A DNA stretch of 64,000 nt from Bemisia tabaci (GCF_918797505.1 NC_092797.1:17993372-18057371); one strand, 5' to 3'. Positions 44,886-58,715 are shown, numbered from the stretch's first letter. Notes: generated from the letters alone by a model not told the origin. Made by a program: numbers and translations.

Positions 44886-45830
44886 CGGATACCTCTCTCT
44901 GGCCGAACGCTGCGCTGTCCAAGTGACAACAGTGTCGAGTCGGTCGCAGGGAAGGAGCGAACTCGCAACAGAAATGATTTATTAGATTCGTAGAAACGAA
45001 GATTAGAAAAACTTATTTGCATGACATATGCCTGAACAGTCTTTGCAAGGGAGCGGCCGCGGCCTCAAACCTGAGCTTCTGACTGTTGTCGCGGCGCGGC
45101 GCGGCGGTAGTGGCTGCGCGCGACCATTTTCCCGGGCCTGATTGTGAGCCCGCATCGCATCGGTCTCGATTTATCGTCTCCGCCGACCGCGACCTTTCTT
45201 CGGCCCGGAGGCTTCTCAGTCTCCGCCGCCGCCGCGCGCCGCGCCGCCGCGCCATCCGCTGAAACTCACTCAATTTGTCAGTTCCTCTTCCTATCCCCGC
45301 CACTCGAGGCCGCCGTCGTATTTATCGTCATTTAATCCCCGGATCATCCGTTTTTTCGACCGTTGGCCTTTGCCCTAACTTCGCTCCCCCTCCGGACACC
45401 TCGCGGTCGCGTACCGCAAATTATTTTTCGCGCCTTGCAGGGGCGCCATCTCGAGGGAGAGGCAGATGACCTCCCGCAATGCACCTGAGGAGAATACTGC
45501 CTTTCGGATGATTTTTGTCTATTTAGCAAGGCTATTTGATAATTCTCTAGCAGATCTGAGCCCTTGAATCATATTTTGTCACCTGAAAATGATTAATCCT
45601 TTCCTCCAAAACTCAGCAATGGAACCCTCACTTTTTTACACATAAATCCTCGGTAAGCGTTCAAATAAGTTCATCAGATTGGAGAGATCAAACGATAATG
45701 TTGCAATGATCCAGCCTTCTGTATGCAAATCACAGGTTGGTAAATGCGGTATTTTTTTCAAATATTCTATCGATAGTTTTCTTTTTCTCGTGGACGTTGC
45801 GGAAGAAAAATAATTAAAGCTTGTACAATT
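44886..45830. other. GC-rich spacer, no gene recognised
   Basis: The part 45040-45480 is markedly GC- and CpG-rich (GCGGCGCGGCGCGGCGG near 45091 and CCGCCGCCGCGCGCCGCGCC near 45222). It could be a promoter or first exon of a gene, but no start, splice site or domain supports that. The rest is AT-rich without features. Confidence 0.35.
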
Positions 45831-46594
45831 GAGGACACCGCACCAAGAACAGCCTATAACTGGAAACCGCGTTTTGAGAAAAACGCATTTAAAGTTTTGT
45901 TTTTGATGTACTGCGCAGAATTTTCTATGCAGGTACCCTGTTTTGGTGTTTTTGGGTGACGTAACCCTTCTATTGAAGGATGCCGAGTAGATTTTGCGAT
46001 ACATTTTGGGTTTACACTCCACTATATTTAATTTAAAAAAGCGGTTTATAGGTCATTATTACGTCCAACAGTCATTTTGGTGGCAATATGAAGTATAAAT
46101 CATTTTTATCACCCATGATTAACGCAAAATGAAAGAATATCGATAGTGAGTATAGGGGTAACTAGCACCTTATAAGCCCTTAAGTTTATAGGCCCGTATT
46201 ACGCCCGACAGTCATTTTGGTGGCAATATGCGAAGTATACATTTTTGGAGGAATGGATAGTTTGAGAGGAGAATAAATTATTTCAATAGCTCATTTTTCT
46301 GAAATAAAAACAAATCTTTATAAAATGAGATCAAAAAATCGAACCATCACTATCGCTGCGCCGCGCCGATGCCCGCGAACCGAGAATGATAAAGCCGCGC
46401 GTATAGGTCGTTCTTGCACCCATCGATCCAGAGGCCTGACTTAACTCGGAAAAAAAAGGTTTTTCGACCTCCAGCCGTTACCTATGTATATTCTATCGCT
46501 ACCACAGCATAGTCCAGGGTACGTAGAATCCGAAAAGCAGATTGGCGTAATAACGACCTGTACGCCTATAGGCTGTTTTTGGTGCGGTGTCCTC
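45831..46594. mobile_element. Inverted-repeat element, 764 bp, AATT-flanked
   Basis: The left end GAGGACACCGCACCAAGAAC pairs with the right end, which reads inverted GAGGACACCGCACCAAAAAC. The match continues through CAGCCTATA. AATT flanks both sides (45827-45830, 46595-46598). Inside, a block with CAGTCATTTTGGTGGCAAT occurs twice (about 46068 and 46211). Confidence 0.75.
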
Positions 46595-47530
46595 AATTAA
46601 GATACTTCACACTAAAGGTCAAAATATAATTTCTTTCCTTCAAAAAATTGGAGATATCGTAGAGGTAGGCGTTGCGCACTGTATGCAGGCCCGTCAACCA
46701 TGCTGCGCGAAATTTACGCCAATGTTCGGATGCAACTATCACTGTTCAGTGGATGTTTATGTTGCCTATACGAGAAAGTGAAGGCGCTCTGACTTTTGTA
46801 GCGCTTGCGACAATACGAAGCGATGCGAACGCGCGGTTTGAAGTCTGGAAAGGCTTTGCTACCTCGGGGAGCAAATAGTCTCAGTTGGCGATGCTTTAGG
46901 TGATCATACAGCTCACATCATCCTGGAATTACCACTGGCCTAGCATGTGACAGAGAAGAATAATTTATCATATTGGTTGCTTGTGGTCCGCAGCCACGAA
47001 TTTAATGCTCTTCGATTATGCCTGTTTAATGAAATAACAAACTAGAAATAAAATTTATATATATATATATATAAAACTTGCTGTTATATTTAATGAGTCA
47101 ATGGAGTAGAACAGAGCACAATACTACACCACATACTTCTGCAGAAGCGAGGATCCATGAGGAGACTTTAACGCAGGGTTAGAAATGTAGACTCGAGGTG
47201 CGTTCACACGGCTTGCTGAGGTACTAGTCAAGCCGTCTGACGTGCCGCTCGAAGAGTTCTCTGCAGTGGCGTAGGCGTGAATGATCGATTATCGATATGT
47301 CTCCATTTGAAGCTATGGTAAAGAATCGGTTATTAAGGTGTTCGCTGCGAACACCCTGTCTATTGATCCTTTCCCACAGGTTTAAATGGCAAATCAATCG
47401 ATATATCGCAAAGCATGCCACGCCGCTGGTTCTTTGCCAAACGTGCTCTACAGTCATGGACCAAAAGAATGAATATTTATTCTCATATTGAATCTTATTT
47501 ATTATAGTTTAATTTGGACGTATTACTCTA
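46595..47530. other. Spacer with (TA)n, no gene seen
   Basis: A (TA)n tract of about 18 bases lies near 47055-47073. Short ORFs have no recognisable domain. Confidence 0.4.
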
Positions 47531-47758
47531 TACTGGAAAAAAACACATTGGATCTAGAGTACAGACTCTTAAAAACATCGACAAGAAAAAGTACTCTTGA
47601 TTCAATCAGAATCTAGCTTAAATCAAGAACCAAGCCTCTTAATTTAAGCGGATTTCGTTTTGATTCAAGCAAAAATCCGATTGAATCAAGAGTATTTTTT
47701 CTTGTCAATGTTTTCAAAAGTTTGGACTCTAGATCCAATGTCTTTTTTTTTCAGTGTA
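47531..47758. mobile_element. Inverted-repeat MITE, 228 bp
   Basis: The left end TACTGGAAAAAAACACATTG and the inverted right end TACACTGAAAAAAAAAGACA are similar and continue with GGATCTAGAGT. Inside, GTACTCTTGATTCAATC pairs with GATTGAATCAAGAGTA. Confidence 0.75.
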
Positions 47759-49450
47759 AGGAACTAAAGACGTATGAGAAGATTGGGTGTGTTCGTTTGA
47801 ACTCCGTAAGAAACACTGTATAAAAATAGGTCCCATTCATTTTGGGAAAATGGAACAGTGGGGTTTGATATTAAATCAAAAGGAACTAAGTGCCAAAATA
47901 TGCGAACTCATAAGCCATGGTCATAAGACACTTGACTCTCTATCGCCCAGAATCTCTGATACACGGTCATTTCGAAAATTTACTTACCAAAACCAAAAAC
48001 TGCATACGACAAAAAAATGTAGTATTGTTCAACTGCGAATTTCAGTCAGTGCAGCTGACCCCTGCTTGTGCCACGTATATCGGTATGCAATACCGAAGGC
48101 AGGACGATGAATTTCATACAGCATCTCCTCCGTGCCAAAGGATGACGAAAACAATAAAATATTGATCGTCGGTCCACAGCAAATCATCCTCAAAGGCGAA
48201 TCAGGATAAGCGCCCATGTGGCGGGACGATCAAAGAGAGCAGATACGAATGTTAGATGTGAGGAGAAGAGGAAAGGTGCGCCCCGCCGACTTGGTGGCAT
48301 CAAAAACACAGGATCCAACGTCCAGCTCGCCAGGGGCAGACTCCAATTGCACATTCACATCCCGGTGTTTCACGCACAGATATCATTTTCAGTATGCACT
48401 ACCGCATGCAGAGCAAAAAGGCCGTATACGCCTCCAGACGTTGTCGAACTTTCCATGATAAAAAACGAAATTTTTGGGTGGATTTTTCGAATATATCGAT
48501 TCCAATTTTTCAGAGAATCGTATTCGCGATTCAACTAAAAGTATCCACAAAGATCAAGGAAGAATACTCATACCTTTATCCAAAGATAAATATTTTATCG
48601 GTCGAACTTTGGCAACATTCGATCGTTGGGACGCCGTTTGTCCCAAGATCGGCAGTATAGCATGTATGCTCGAACCCGAAGCGTTCGGCTTCTGCACTGG
48701 AGGAGCCCGCGGCCGATCACGATCGTGGCCGTGATGCGGAATATAGCAGTAACTCCATTTGGACGTGAGCCATGGTCTCAACGTGCTCTTATGAGCTTTG
48801 GGGCTCATTTCGGGATAGAGTCACTGTTTTCCTCCGTAAGACGGGCGAGCGGCGCTGCGTGGGTGTCGGTCCGCTGCCGTGTTGAGCGTCTCTCATCCGC
48901 GAGAGCCGTGCTTCCACTTAGCGATCTCTCACTGCACTGCAATTTCCACCGTTGGGCTGCTTTGTCGAAGCGCATGCGCTGGCCCGTTTGAGCTTCTGTT
49001 CTTCAAATTAATCGAATCTCCTTTATGTTCATGCTTAGGGCCGTTTATGAATTATGTCAAGCACGTGCGGTGACGGGTGAGTGACGTGAGGAGTGGCGGG
49101 AGGGGGTTAAGATTCAAAATTTTAGCGCAATGTGATTTAGGGAGGGGTTTCAAAAGGATGTCCGTTAACGAAGCATGTTTCGAAAAGGAGAGGGCACGCT
49201 ACCAGAGGTGGGAATTTTCATTGGAAGTGAAGGGTATGAACGATATGGACCAAATTTTACAGAAACGCACCACGCACCAGGAACTGAATTCCACGACTGC
49301 AGCAAAATAGTCCCCCAGACAAGGCATGAATTAATTAAAGCACTACGCGGCATTATGTCTCTCCAAAATTTCACAAGAGAAAGGAATCGTACAAGGGAAA
49401 GCCTGAAAGTCAACTCCAAAACTAGGCAAAAGAAAAAATAACTTAGTGCC
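47759..49450. other. Spacer with several overlapping open frames, no gene recognised
   Basis: Frames of 80-121 codons overlap on both strands at 48029-48991 and 49077-49441. None shows a domain, and several overlap out of frame, so none is called as a gene. Confidence 0.35.
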
Positions 49451-49550
49451 GAGCCCTAACACTTAAGGTAAAAAGGCGCCAACTAAAAGGCTGTAGGGCT
49501 CAGCCCCACTGCCTGTAGTTGGCGCAATTTCACCGAAAGTGTTAGGGCTC
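49451..49550. repeat. 100-bp hairpin
   Basis: GAGCCCTAACACTT and AGTGTTAGGGCTC form the outer stem, and GGCGCCAACTA and TAGTTGGCGC the inner stem. GTAGGGCTCAGCCCCACTGCC lies in the loop and repeats part of the outer motif. It could be a tiny MITE or a structured transcript. Confidence 0.7.
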
Positions 49551-50518
49551 AGTAATATTACCATTGGATAAAGGCACAAATGCACATGACGTCATTTGTA
49601 TTTTGAAACTTCCATTTGATCTATGTAAAAAATACTTGTCAATATCTCCTACAGGAGTTTATTTCCGAAGTTTTTGTCGTCTGAATGGCTCTCTATGTAA
49701 GATTTTAAAGAAAAATCGTGTGACATTCTTATTTACCTAAGGCTTCGTGTAGGGGTCCATATTGAGATCCAGTTTTACTTAGAAATAATGCATTTTTTTT
49801 CATAATCTAAATTGATTTGAAATCAGAGTGGAGAATGAATCGTTTGCTTGTGTCACAGCCTAATGCATTTGATTAATGACGGTAAAATTAGATTTTATAA
49901 TGAATTTTGCATGCCTCAAAATAACAGCATCGGTACATTGAGGATGCAGCCCTCTGAATACCGTGTGCACCGCACTCAGACGGTGTTTCAAAGCCACAAA
50001 TATGAACGAATGCCATTGTTGCATCCTTACTCGCAGATACAGCAGTACTATAAGGAAGAATCAGACTAGACATCGCTTCGAAAAAGCTTGGGCACAGCTT
50101 CTGGAAACTTAATTGCTCTGTTTAATTTGAAAGTTTATAGGTTTTTGTACGCCCCTCCTCAGAGCGCAACATTCAAGAATGAATAGCGTAGACAGAGAGT
50201 GTCCCTCTATATTTGAGGTTTGTTCCGACACTGAACAGAATTGCACCCGCATAAGGCACAAAAAGTTATGCGAGAAAGAAACGACTATAAATCCGATGGA
50301 GCTATTTGCGGTTAACTTGGAGGCATTTCCGTCATGCTTTTTACCACGCACTCTCCCAAGCGGCAACCGCAGCCGCAATTTGATACCGACGTCAGTGTCT
50401 AATCGATTTGCATGAAAATTCAAATGATGCACAAAAGACTTATTCTTGATTCTAGGTGGCGGTAGCCACCCCGGCCCAATCCTAAAAAACTCCCCCTAAA
50501 AAGTGACGAGACCAAATG

Positions 50519-50556
<38 letters not shown>

Positions 50557-52717
50557 CGGGTGGCTGCTGCCTAACTAGTTTTACACGAAACAACGCGACC
50601 GGGCTTTTCTGCACGGTTTGCGGTCCATTAAGCTCTCCTACTAATTAAGTCGGAGAGTAAACCCCAAAACCCTATAATATTTGGGTAGAGTATGCTCAGC
50701 TCTACTCGTAATGCCCACCCTTTTTAAGTTTAGTTAAATATTAAAAAAGTTATTAAGCTTTAACGACAAATTTTGGACCCCAAAACTTGACGATCGTTTT
50801 TGACGACATGGACCCCAAAAGCTGACACTGATGGAATTGTTGATGAGCAGAGAGCAGATACGGGGCCGCGAAACGGTCGGCCGCGGGATTGACCATCGTG
50901 TTTAGTTCACTGACATTACAGCTATACCGTAGAAAAAAACCCCATACAAGTATAGATATTTCGAATCAGCGTCACATATACTAAAAATGATTTTTTGGAA
51001 ATTTGATATTGTTGAGGTGTAATCGAGAACAATTAATAATTAGGTCGTTTATTGCTGCTCTGAAAGTCGGATATGTTGCCAGGGCTGTGGAGGTAAGGGT
51101 AGCATAAAACCCATCAAACTGGGGATAATTAGAATCTGTAAACTCCAAGGATCAAACCTTTGAAAAGTTTTCAGACTTACATAGACGTCGAAAGGAGAAA
51201 TAATCGAAAGAAGGAGCGGGTCCTTCAATTCTTCAAGCACATTTGAATTTGAAAATAACTTGTAGAACCGCGCGATGGATGGTGAGCGCCGACTCCAGAG
51301 GTTAAATTTCAGGTTATGCTACTGTTATTATGGCTTTAAATATTTAATTAATACGAAGAAGATAGATTAATTGAAATAATAAGATGAAGATAGATTAATT
51401 GATGCGTGTTTCCATTTTATCGTAGCCGAAGATAACTGGATCCATTTCTATATAATCCTTTTATGATTCCCACACCCTTACTATGAGCTGTTACCATGTG
51501 CTGTTACAGTAAGTACCTACTCAGATCGCAACCTGCTATTTCTTCCCAGCGGCCCGGATCTAGTGATCTTTACAAGTAATTGTTTATGAATAATTGATGA
51601 TATTAGTGAGCCCTAGATACTATTTCTCGTTAATCAGATTCAACAACTATCCACCAGAAAATCATCCTTTCCCTCAATACGATGATGTCTGTCGGGGTCT
51701 CAATTTGTGGGGATGAAGTTGTGTTTCCACTTTCTCCTAAAATTTTGCTAGCAGCCGAACTCCTCTGGAGTTGATGTGTCTCTTCTCAGTGTATCATGCT
51801 ATCGGTGCATAAAGCCTCAATGTTTTCGTAGACTTGTAATGCTCTATATTGGAAACGCGGTTTACGCATTCACCAATCAGTCGTGCGTATGTGTCTACTC
51901 AAAGAAGCTACGCAGCGCTCCGTTAATGAAATCAACTCAATGTCACAACATCCAAGATACTTGACTTTAAACATTACCGTTAATTTGATTATTAGCAAGT
52001 CTCTTGGATTCTGTGTCAGAAGTTGATTGAATCGACTAATTTGCCTGTGTTGGGATAAAATTCTTCTAATAAAGACCTTTCATATTGACCTCTGCAGAAG
52101 GTATGTATTCTATACTACTTTAATTTATTGGTTTAATAAAATTGATCTGCTAACTAATGCAGGCTATCCTTTATGATAACCTCTCTACCCATTGGCTAAA
52201 ATTTGCAGTTCCTGGAGACGCAAACTTGCCGTCACTGCTTATCACATATAGGAGTGGCTATACCACATACAGAGTGGCTGTTCAATATAAAACATCAGTG
52301 CCTCTTGAAATCTAGATTATCTGAGTCCTCGCCTGACAAATTTTGATACCTACTCACTTTGCCTGCCACTATATCGATGTGAGAGTTACCTTAATCGGAT
52401 AGTTGCAGGATCTCCCTGGCAATTCCCAGCATAGATGTGGTGGTACTCCACATAATTAACTTACCGGCAGAATCATTAGCTTGATAGAATCTTATGAGAG
52501 GGATCACATAGCGTAGGATATAAAACTAAGCCTTGAGTAAAGGTAATGTAATGTTTTTACTTTAAACTCTGGTTCTCGGTCTACCGTGCGAAAGGGACAG
52601 ACCAATCCAGAAGAATCGTACATGACAAGTGGCTCCTAAGTTGTCGTTTGTTTGAGTTCTTAGCTGAAAAGTTCATGCCTGAAGGTGTGACAGAAAATGG
52701 ACTGTTTTATCCATCCT
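49551..52717. other. Spacer with poly-A run, no gene seen
   Basis: A run of about 35 A lies at 50519-50554. Nothing else is recognised; ORFs are under 110 codons and without domains. Confidence 0.4.
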
Positions 52718-52967
52718 TGAAAGTAAAACCAAGAATCAAAATTGTATTCTCTGTTTACCCTGATAGCGTGTTGAAACTCAATCGCTGCCGACTCTGCATA
52801 ACCAGAATTGGCAGATACAGGCTCATAAAAATGAAATGTTATTGAAAGTAAAACCAAGAATTAGAATGGTATTCTCCGTTGTACCCTGATAACGCATTGA
52901 AACTCAATCGCTGTCGACTCTGTATGACCAGCATTGGCAGATACAGGCTTATAAAAATGAAATGTTA
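52718..52967. repeat. Tandem duplication, 125-bp period, two copies
   Basis: TGAAAGTAAAACCAAGAAT begins at 52718 and 52843. The copies share TTGAAACTCAATCGCTG and ATTGGCAGATACAGGCT and differ at about ten positions. Confidence 0.85.
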
Positions 52968-54476
52968 TCAAACTGTTTCATTACAGTACAGAAGGTTTAT
53001 GTCTTTGCAACTATAACAATTTCAATTGTGGCAACTATGATTTTAGCTCGCGAAAGCATCAACTCCTACTGGTTATCTTTTCTAGCTGGGAGTAAACTAG
53101 TTGCCTCAAGATAGAGAATTTTTGTCACTCACTTCCCCAAACACTCTTTCATAAGAGAGCATCGTGCAATGTTATTCCTGATTATGAAATTGTAACTCGG
53201 AGAAGCTGTGATTTGAATGGTTACAGAGCAGGGATGGCCATAAGCAGTGTAAATGATGGAACTCCACATGATATACTTACCAGCTCTGAGGGACTGAACT
53301 CAATTATTCTCAAATTATTAGCCTTCATTTCAAGTAACCGCAACTGTTCTTATCTACAATAGCTATTTAAGGAACCGTAGTAATACTCAAGGGGCCTCCC
53401 TCGTTTTGATCAAGAATAGAATAAATATTATTTTAATGAAAGCTATAAAAGGATTTCATTGCAGCAGGCCGATTATTGAAAGTTTGAAGCAGTCTGATAA
53501 GAGATCGAAATGCGACATATTGCACGGTCAAGATAGGGCTGTCTTGCCTTGTCGTACTGACATAGTTTCAATAATCAGCATGCAGTTGAGAAACTTTATG
53601 TCATCACAACTAAAGTTTATTGTATACCATCTCCTTATGAACGGAAAGATTTAACGCAAGTACCAAGATGATTTCATATGATGTCTGGATAGGAATGCAC
53701 ATAGTAAACAAGTAAGTAGCAACTTTTCGTTTCAGGCACATTGTGCCCAAGCATTGTGCCCTCAGTAATCAGAGAATCATAAAAGAAAACTCACTCACAA
53801 CGAAAAAGGTACCTAGAGAGAGAAGGAATCATGCAAAATCAAGAATGGTCACATTTGGAAGTATTATTCCTCGGGGCAGCATAAAATTGAAAATGTTTCG
53901 TGCGTACAATGAGAAAACCATTCAAGAAGTTATATTGTTATTAATTTCAGAAATAATATGACATAGAAAACGAGACAGGAGCCAGGAGAAATTGAAATTG
54001 CAATGCTATTTTGCTCAAACCCGATTCAAAATTTCCAAACGAAACAATAACATAATTATCATAACCTCTTTGTCTCTATGCACTATCTATGGCCACAGAT
54101 GGCTTAGACTGCGCATTAGGAAATTTCGGCGAGACTAGAGTCCCTTCAGGCGGGACGATAGGCAACTCAGCATTCAGCAACACCCAGCAAGTCCGAGACC
54201 GAGACAATGGAAATGCCTGTCATGCCAGTGCCGTTGCCTGATACGGGTACTTTTCGTTCGTATATCCGGATGTATCCACTAAGCGGAAGGCGCGTCTTTA
54301 CCTTGATTTACCCCGCTAGCTGTCTTACCTACCGCGCGACCTAGATTGCGTTATAAGTCAATGCGCTTTACTGTAGTTTCTATCGTTCGTAGCCAATGAG
54401 AATTAGGCATTACGTCAAGTGACCCAACTTTGTCACGATTTCAATACTGACCTGCGGTTTTTTTTTCTGTGACGTA
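52968..54476. other. Spacer, no gene seen
   Basis: AT-rich sequence with short ORFs at 53406-53961 that match no known family. Confidence 0.4.
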
Positions 54477-56879
54477 CAGGGTGTGCCAAAAATATGGATC
54501 CTTCCTTACTGATGTCTCGAGAACGATTACAGATTATTGACATGCGGTTTGAACGAAATTCCTTAAAAAAAGGTGGGCCGCTTTCGAGGGGGGGGGGGGG
54601 GGGGGGTCGTTTCCTCTCTGCCTCGCGCCCGCGGGAACAACTTTTAAATTTAAAATGGGAACTCTCTTTGCCTGATACTTCGTAGAAGTCATACCAAAAA
54701 TACGTGATATCCTTCCAAAAAAACAAAAATATGATTTTTGTACAAAATTTCGGCCCAATCCAAAAAATGTCACTAATTACCCAAACAAGGGTGCTTGGTT
54801 TTTTTTTACCAAAAAAAAACCAAGCACCCAAAAAATATGATGGCAGTACCGTTTGGATTCATCATATAAAAGGAAATGATATCAAAACGGCCCAATTTTC
54901 TCTTTCATGCCCATGCAATATACCAAACACCCCAACTTTTTTCACAAAAAAAAAAATAAATAAATAAATACCTATAAGGTATGATGACCTGAACACGTTT
55001 ATTGGATCCATCGCTTTAAAGGAGTATGATATCAAATCGGCCCAACTTCTCTGAAATATGCCCATCTCGGATCAATAATTTTTTTGAGACCTTCCGACTC
55101 ATCGCTGAGGAGACACTGATCATTACTTGACCCTTAGTATATGTCCTTGTTTAGATGTCAAAGAGTTCCTTATGAGAACTGTAATGAATTTTTTTTCTTT
55201 GAAGAGATAAAATAAAAAAATCGTCATAAAATTGAAAAAAAAATTCGAAGAAAAAAAAAAGGAATGGCCCGGCCGGCACGTACAAAAAAAAAGGGGGAAA
55301 TGTAGATACATTGGTATGCCCCAACATTTTGGCATGGGTGACCGACCCGGTCTTGCCAACATCCATGAAGTTGCTAAGAAAGAAGCATTGTAAGTAGGAG
55401 GCACATAATATTCGCAATAATACGCCAAGGTTCAGTAGTTTGTAAGGCCTTCTATCAGAAACAAACAAAGAATATGGCATTGCTTGAAAGTTGTTAAGTT
55501 GTTCACTCATGTGTGAATATCTTTCAGTCTATCTTTCAATGACGATTTCAAGAAGGACTAATCCTCCTTTTGACGATGATACTTGTTCATGTATATGTGA
55601 AAGAGAGACGATAATCACCCTATATTATCTACCACTTGTATGTACGGCCGGCCGGCCCATTCCTTTTTTTTTCTTCGAATTTTTTTTTCAATTTTATGAC
55701 GATTTTTTTATTTTATCTCTTCAAAGAAAAAAAATTCATTACAGTTCTCATAAGGAACTCTTTGACATCTAAACAAGGACATATACTAAGGGTCAAGTAA
55801 TGATCAGTGTCTCCTCAGCGATGAGTCGGAAGGTCTCAAAAAAATTATTGATCCGAGATGGGCATATTTCAGAGAAGTTGGGCCGATTTGATATCATACT
55901 CCTTTAAAGCGATGGATCCAATAAACGTGTTCAGGTCATCATACCTTATAGGTATTTATTTATTTATTTTTTTTTTTGTGAAAAAAGTTGGGGTGTTTGG
56001 TATATTGCATGGGCATGAAAGAGAAAATTGGGCCGTTTTGATATCATTTCCTTTTATATGATGAATCCAAACGGTACTGCCATCATATTTTTTGGGTGCT
56101 TGCAGTGGCGTGCGGTCCGGATAAGCAAGGCAAGCACTGCTTGCCCAAAGATTTCAAAAGAAAGAAGAAAATTACACCTATTAAATGTTTTACATTTTAG
56201 CAAATGTAATTTATAAAATGCGTTCAGTAAGTATGTAAATTGCATTAAAACAGAAAGAGAGGGAGACAGAAATACGTATAGAGCCACCAAAGTAGGAAAG
56301 CGGCAGAGCGGATGGAGGTGGCGCAGCGCGCTGCGCGGCCTGAACACGGGCCAACTGGATAGCATTTTGCAATTCGGAACTATAGGCAGAACGGTAGGTT
56401 TTCAGGAGAGCAACTTTTGCAAAAACCATTGGCGTTTTTCATCAAAACGATCAATGTTGCGGTTTGATGGTTCATTTTATAGCTATGGAGTTCCTTTAAC
56501 ACCCTGTGTTGACAGATTTGTCAAAAACATCACACTGTTGCCAATAATTACAAAAAAAGGCTATAGTTCCTTATTGCAAAATGAAGAATCCGGGGAAGCT
56601 CATTTTGCAATTAGGAACTATAGATTGTTTTAGCACTGACTGCATAGGGGAGACGACCCTGGTGTCACTATTACAAACTGGAGGGTTAACCCCAACAGAG
56701 AAAACACCCCTTCCTTCCATCATACGAGGAAGGGGGGAGGTGCTTTGTCCCTGCGGAAAGATATTCTATAGAAAACAGGGTGTGCCAAAAATATGGATAC
56801 CTACCGACTTGCTAATATTTCGAGAATGGTGGCAAATATTAACATGCAATTTGGACGGGAGGGTTTATAGATTTGATTG

Positions 56880-57172
56880 ACATGAATCGATCAAAAAATG
56901 AAAGCATGAATCGATCAACACCGACTCGATCGACAAATTATTGAAAAACCGGTGTCATGATTCCGACATGACCGACATGAATCGATCGAAAAGTTAGAAC
57001 ATGAACCGATTGACGTGATTTGATCGGCACTGATTCGATTGACGACCGAGAATCGATCAAAAACCAGCGAATCGATCCGCAAATCCGTGAATCGATTGAC
57101 AACCCCGTGATTCGTTCGAAAAATCCGTGAATTGATCGATAAACCCTTGAATAGGTCAACAAACCCGTGAAT
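56880..57172. repeat. Degenerate minisatellite rich in ATCGATC
   Basis: About a dozen units of roughly 20-27 bp resemble CGTGAATCGATCGACAAACC. Confidence 0.65.
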
Positions 57173-57174
57173 CA

Positions 57175-58715
57175 TGAAATTTTGAAAATTCGAAAATCCA
57201 AGATTAAGGATGCGGCCTATACTGCTATCTCGGCTCCTGTTCGATCGATCATGCTGATTTTCGGGGTAGTTGGGTATTTTTGGACGGGAAACTTGAATTT
57301 CTGGTCAAATTTTGAAAATTCAAAAATCCAAGATGGCGGATGTGGCCTAAAATGCTATCTCGGCTCCTGTTCGATGGATCTTGCTAATTTTTGGTAACCG
57401 GGGTATTTTTCGACGGGAAACTCGAATTTCTGGTCAAATTTTGAAAATTCAAAAATCCAAGATGGCGGATGTGGCCTAAAATGCTATCTCGGCTCCTGTT
57501 CGATGGATCTTGCTGATTTTTGGTAACCGGGGGTATTTTTCGACGGGAAACTCGAATTTCTGATCGAATTTTGAAAATTCGAAAATCAGAGATGGTGGAT
57601 GTAGCCGAAAATGACCTTACTTGAGTAAGTATCCCCTGGGGGATCTTTCATTCCTCGGACACACGTTTAAAGGGGAGCTCAGAAGACGCAACCTCAAACT
57701 TGTTTTTCGTGGATTGAAATGCGAAAAATATCTGAGAAATTATTTGTGGCTTATGCGTAGTAAATATTTCAAAAAACGCAAAAATCAAAAATCACTGAAC
57801 AAGCTCAATGTCAAAATTTGAAAAATTTCAATTTTTCGAAACTCGGCTAGGACTTTGAGTTTCCCGGTCAAAAATACCCCCTATACAACCAAGATTCACC
57901 ACGATAGGTCGAGCAGCCCGAGATAGCATTTTAGGCCACAACCACCATCTTGGATTTTTGAATTTTCAAAATTTGACCAGAAATTCGAGTTTCCCGTCGA
58001 AAAATACCCCCGGTTACCAAAAATCAGCAAGATCCATCGAACAGGAGCCGAGATAGCATTTTAGGCCACAACCGCCATCTTGGATTTTTGAATTTTCAAA
58101 ATTTGACCAGAAATTCGAGTTTCCCGTCGAAAAATACCCCCGGTAACCAAAAATCAGCAAGATCCATCGAACAGGAGCCGAGATAGCATTTTAGGCCATA
58201 TCCGCCATTTTGGATTTTTGGATTTTCAAAATTTGACCAGAAATTCGAGTTTCCCGTCGAAAAATACCCCCGGTTACCAAAAATCAGCAAGATCCATCGA
58301 ACAGGAGCCGAGATAGCATTTTAGGCCATATCCGCCATTTTGGATTTTTGGATTTTCAAAATTTGACCAGAAATTCGAGTTTCCCGTCGAAAAATACCCC
58401 CGGTAACCAAAAATCAGCAAGATCCATCGAACAGGAGCCGAGATAGCATTTTAGGCCACAACCGCCATCTTGGATTTTTGAATTTTCAAAATTTGACCAG
58501 AAATTCGAGTTTCCCGTCGAAAAATACCCCCGGTTACCAAAAATCAGCAAGATCCATCGAACAGGAGCCGAGATAGCATTTTAGGCCACATCCGCCATCT
58601 TGGATTTTTGAATTTTCAAAATTTGACCAGAAATTCGAGTTTCCCGTCGAAAAATTCCCCTGAATACCAAAAATCAGCAAGATCGGTCGAACAGGAGCCG
58701 AGAATGCCGAGAAAG
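57175..58715. repeat. Foldback built of 130-bp units (4 forward, 7 inverted)
   Basis: Forward units with AGATGGCGGATGTGGCC lie at about 57200, 57332, 57461 and 57591. Inverted units have TTAGGCCA(C/T)A at 57931, 58061, 58191, 58321, 58451 and 58581 with a last partial one at about 58711, exactly 130 apart. Spacer 57620-57840 separates the two orientations. The unit is related along its length to the 130-bp array at 19975-21545 (shared GGGAAACTCGAATTT, AAATCCAAGATGGCGG, GTGGCCTAAAATGCTA). Confidence 0.92.

Noticed and set aside
48216..48991. Cluster of overlapping ORFs of 80-121 codons
   Set aside because: Several frames are open at once and none shows a domain or conserved motif.
58096..58550. 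Two 64-codon ORFs with nearly the same sequence
   Set aside because: They are translations of the 130-bp repeat (period not a multiple of three) and stop within two units.
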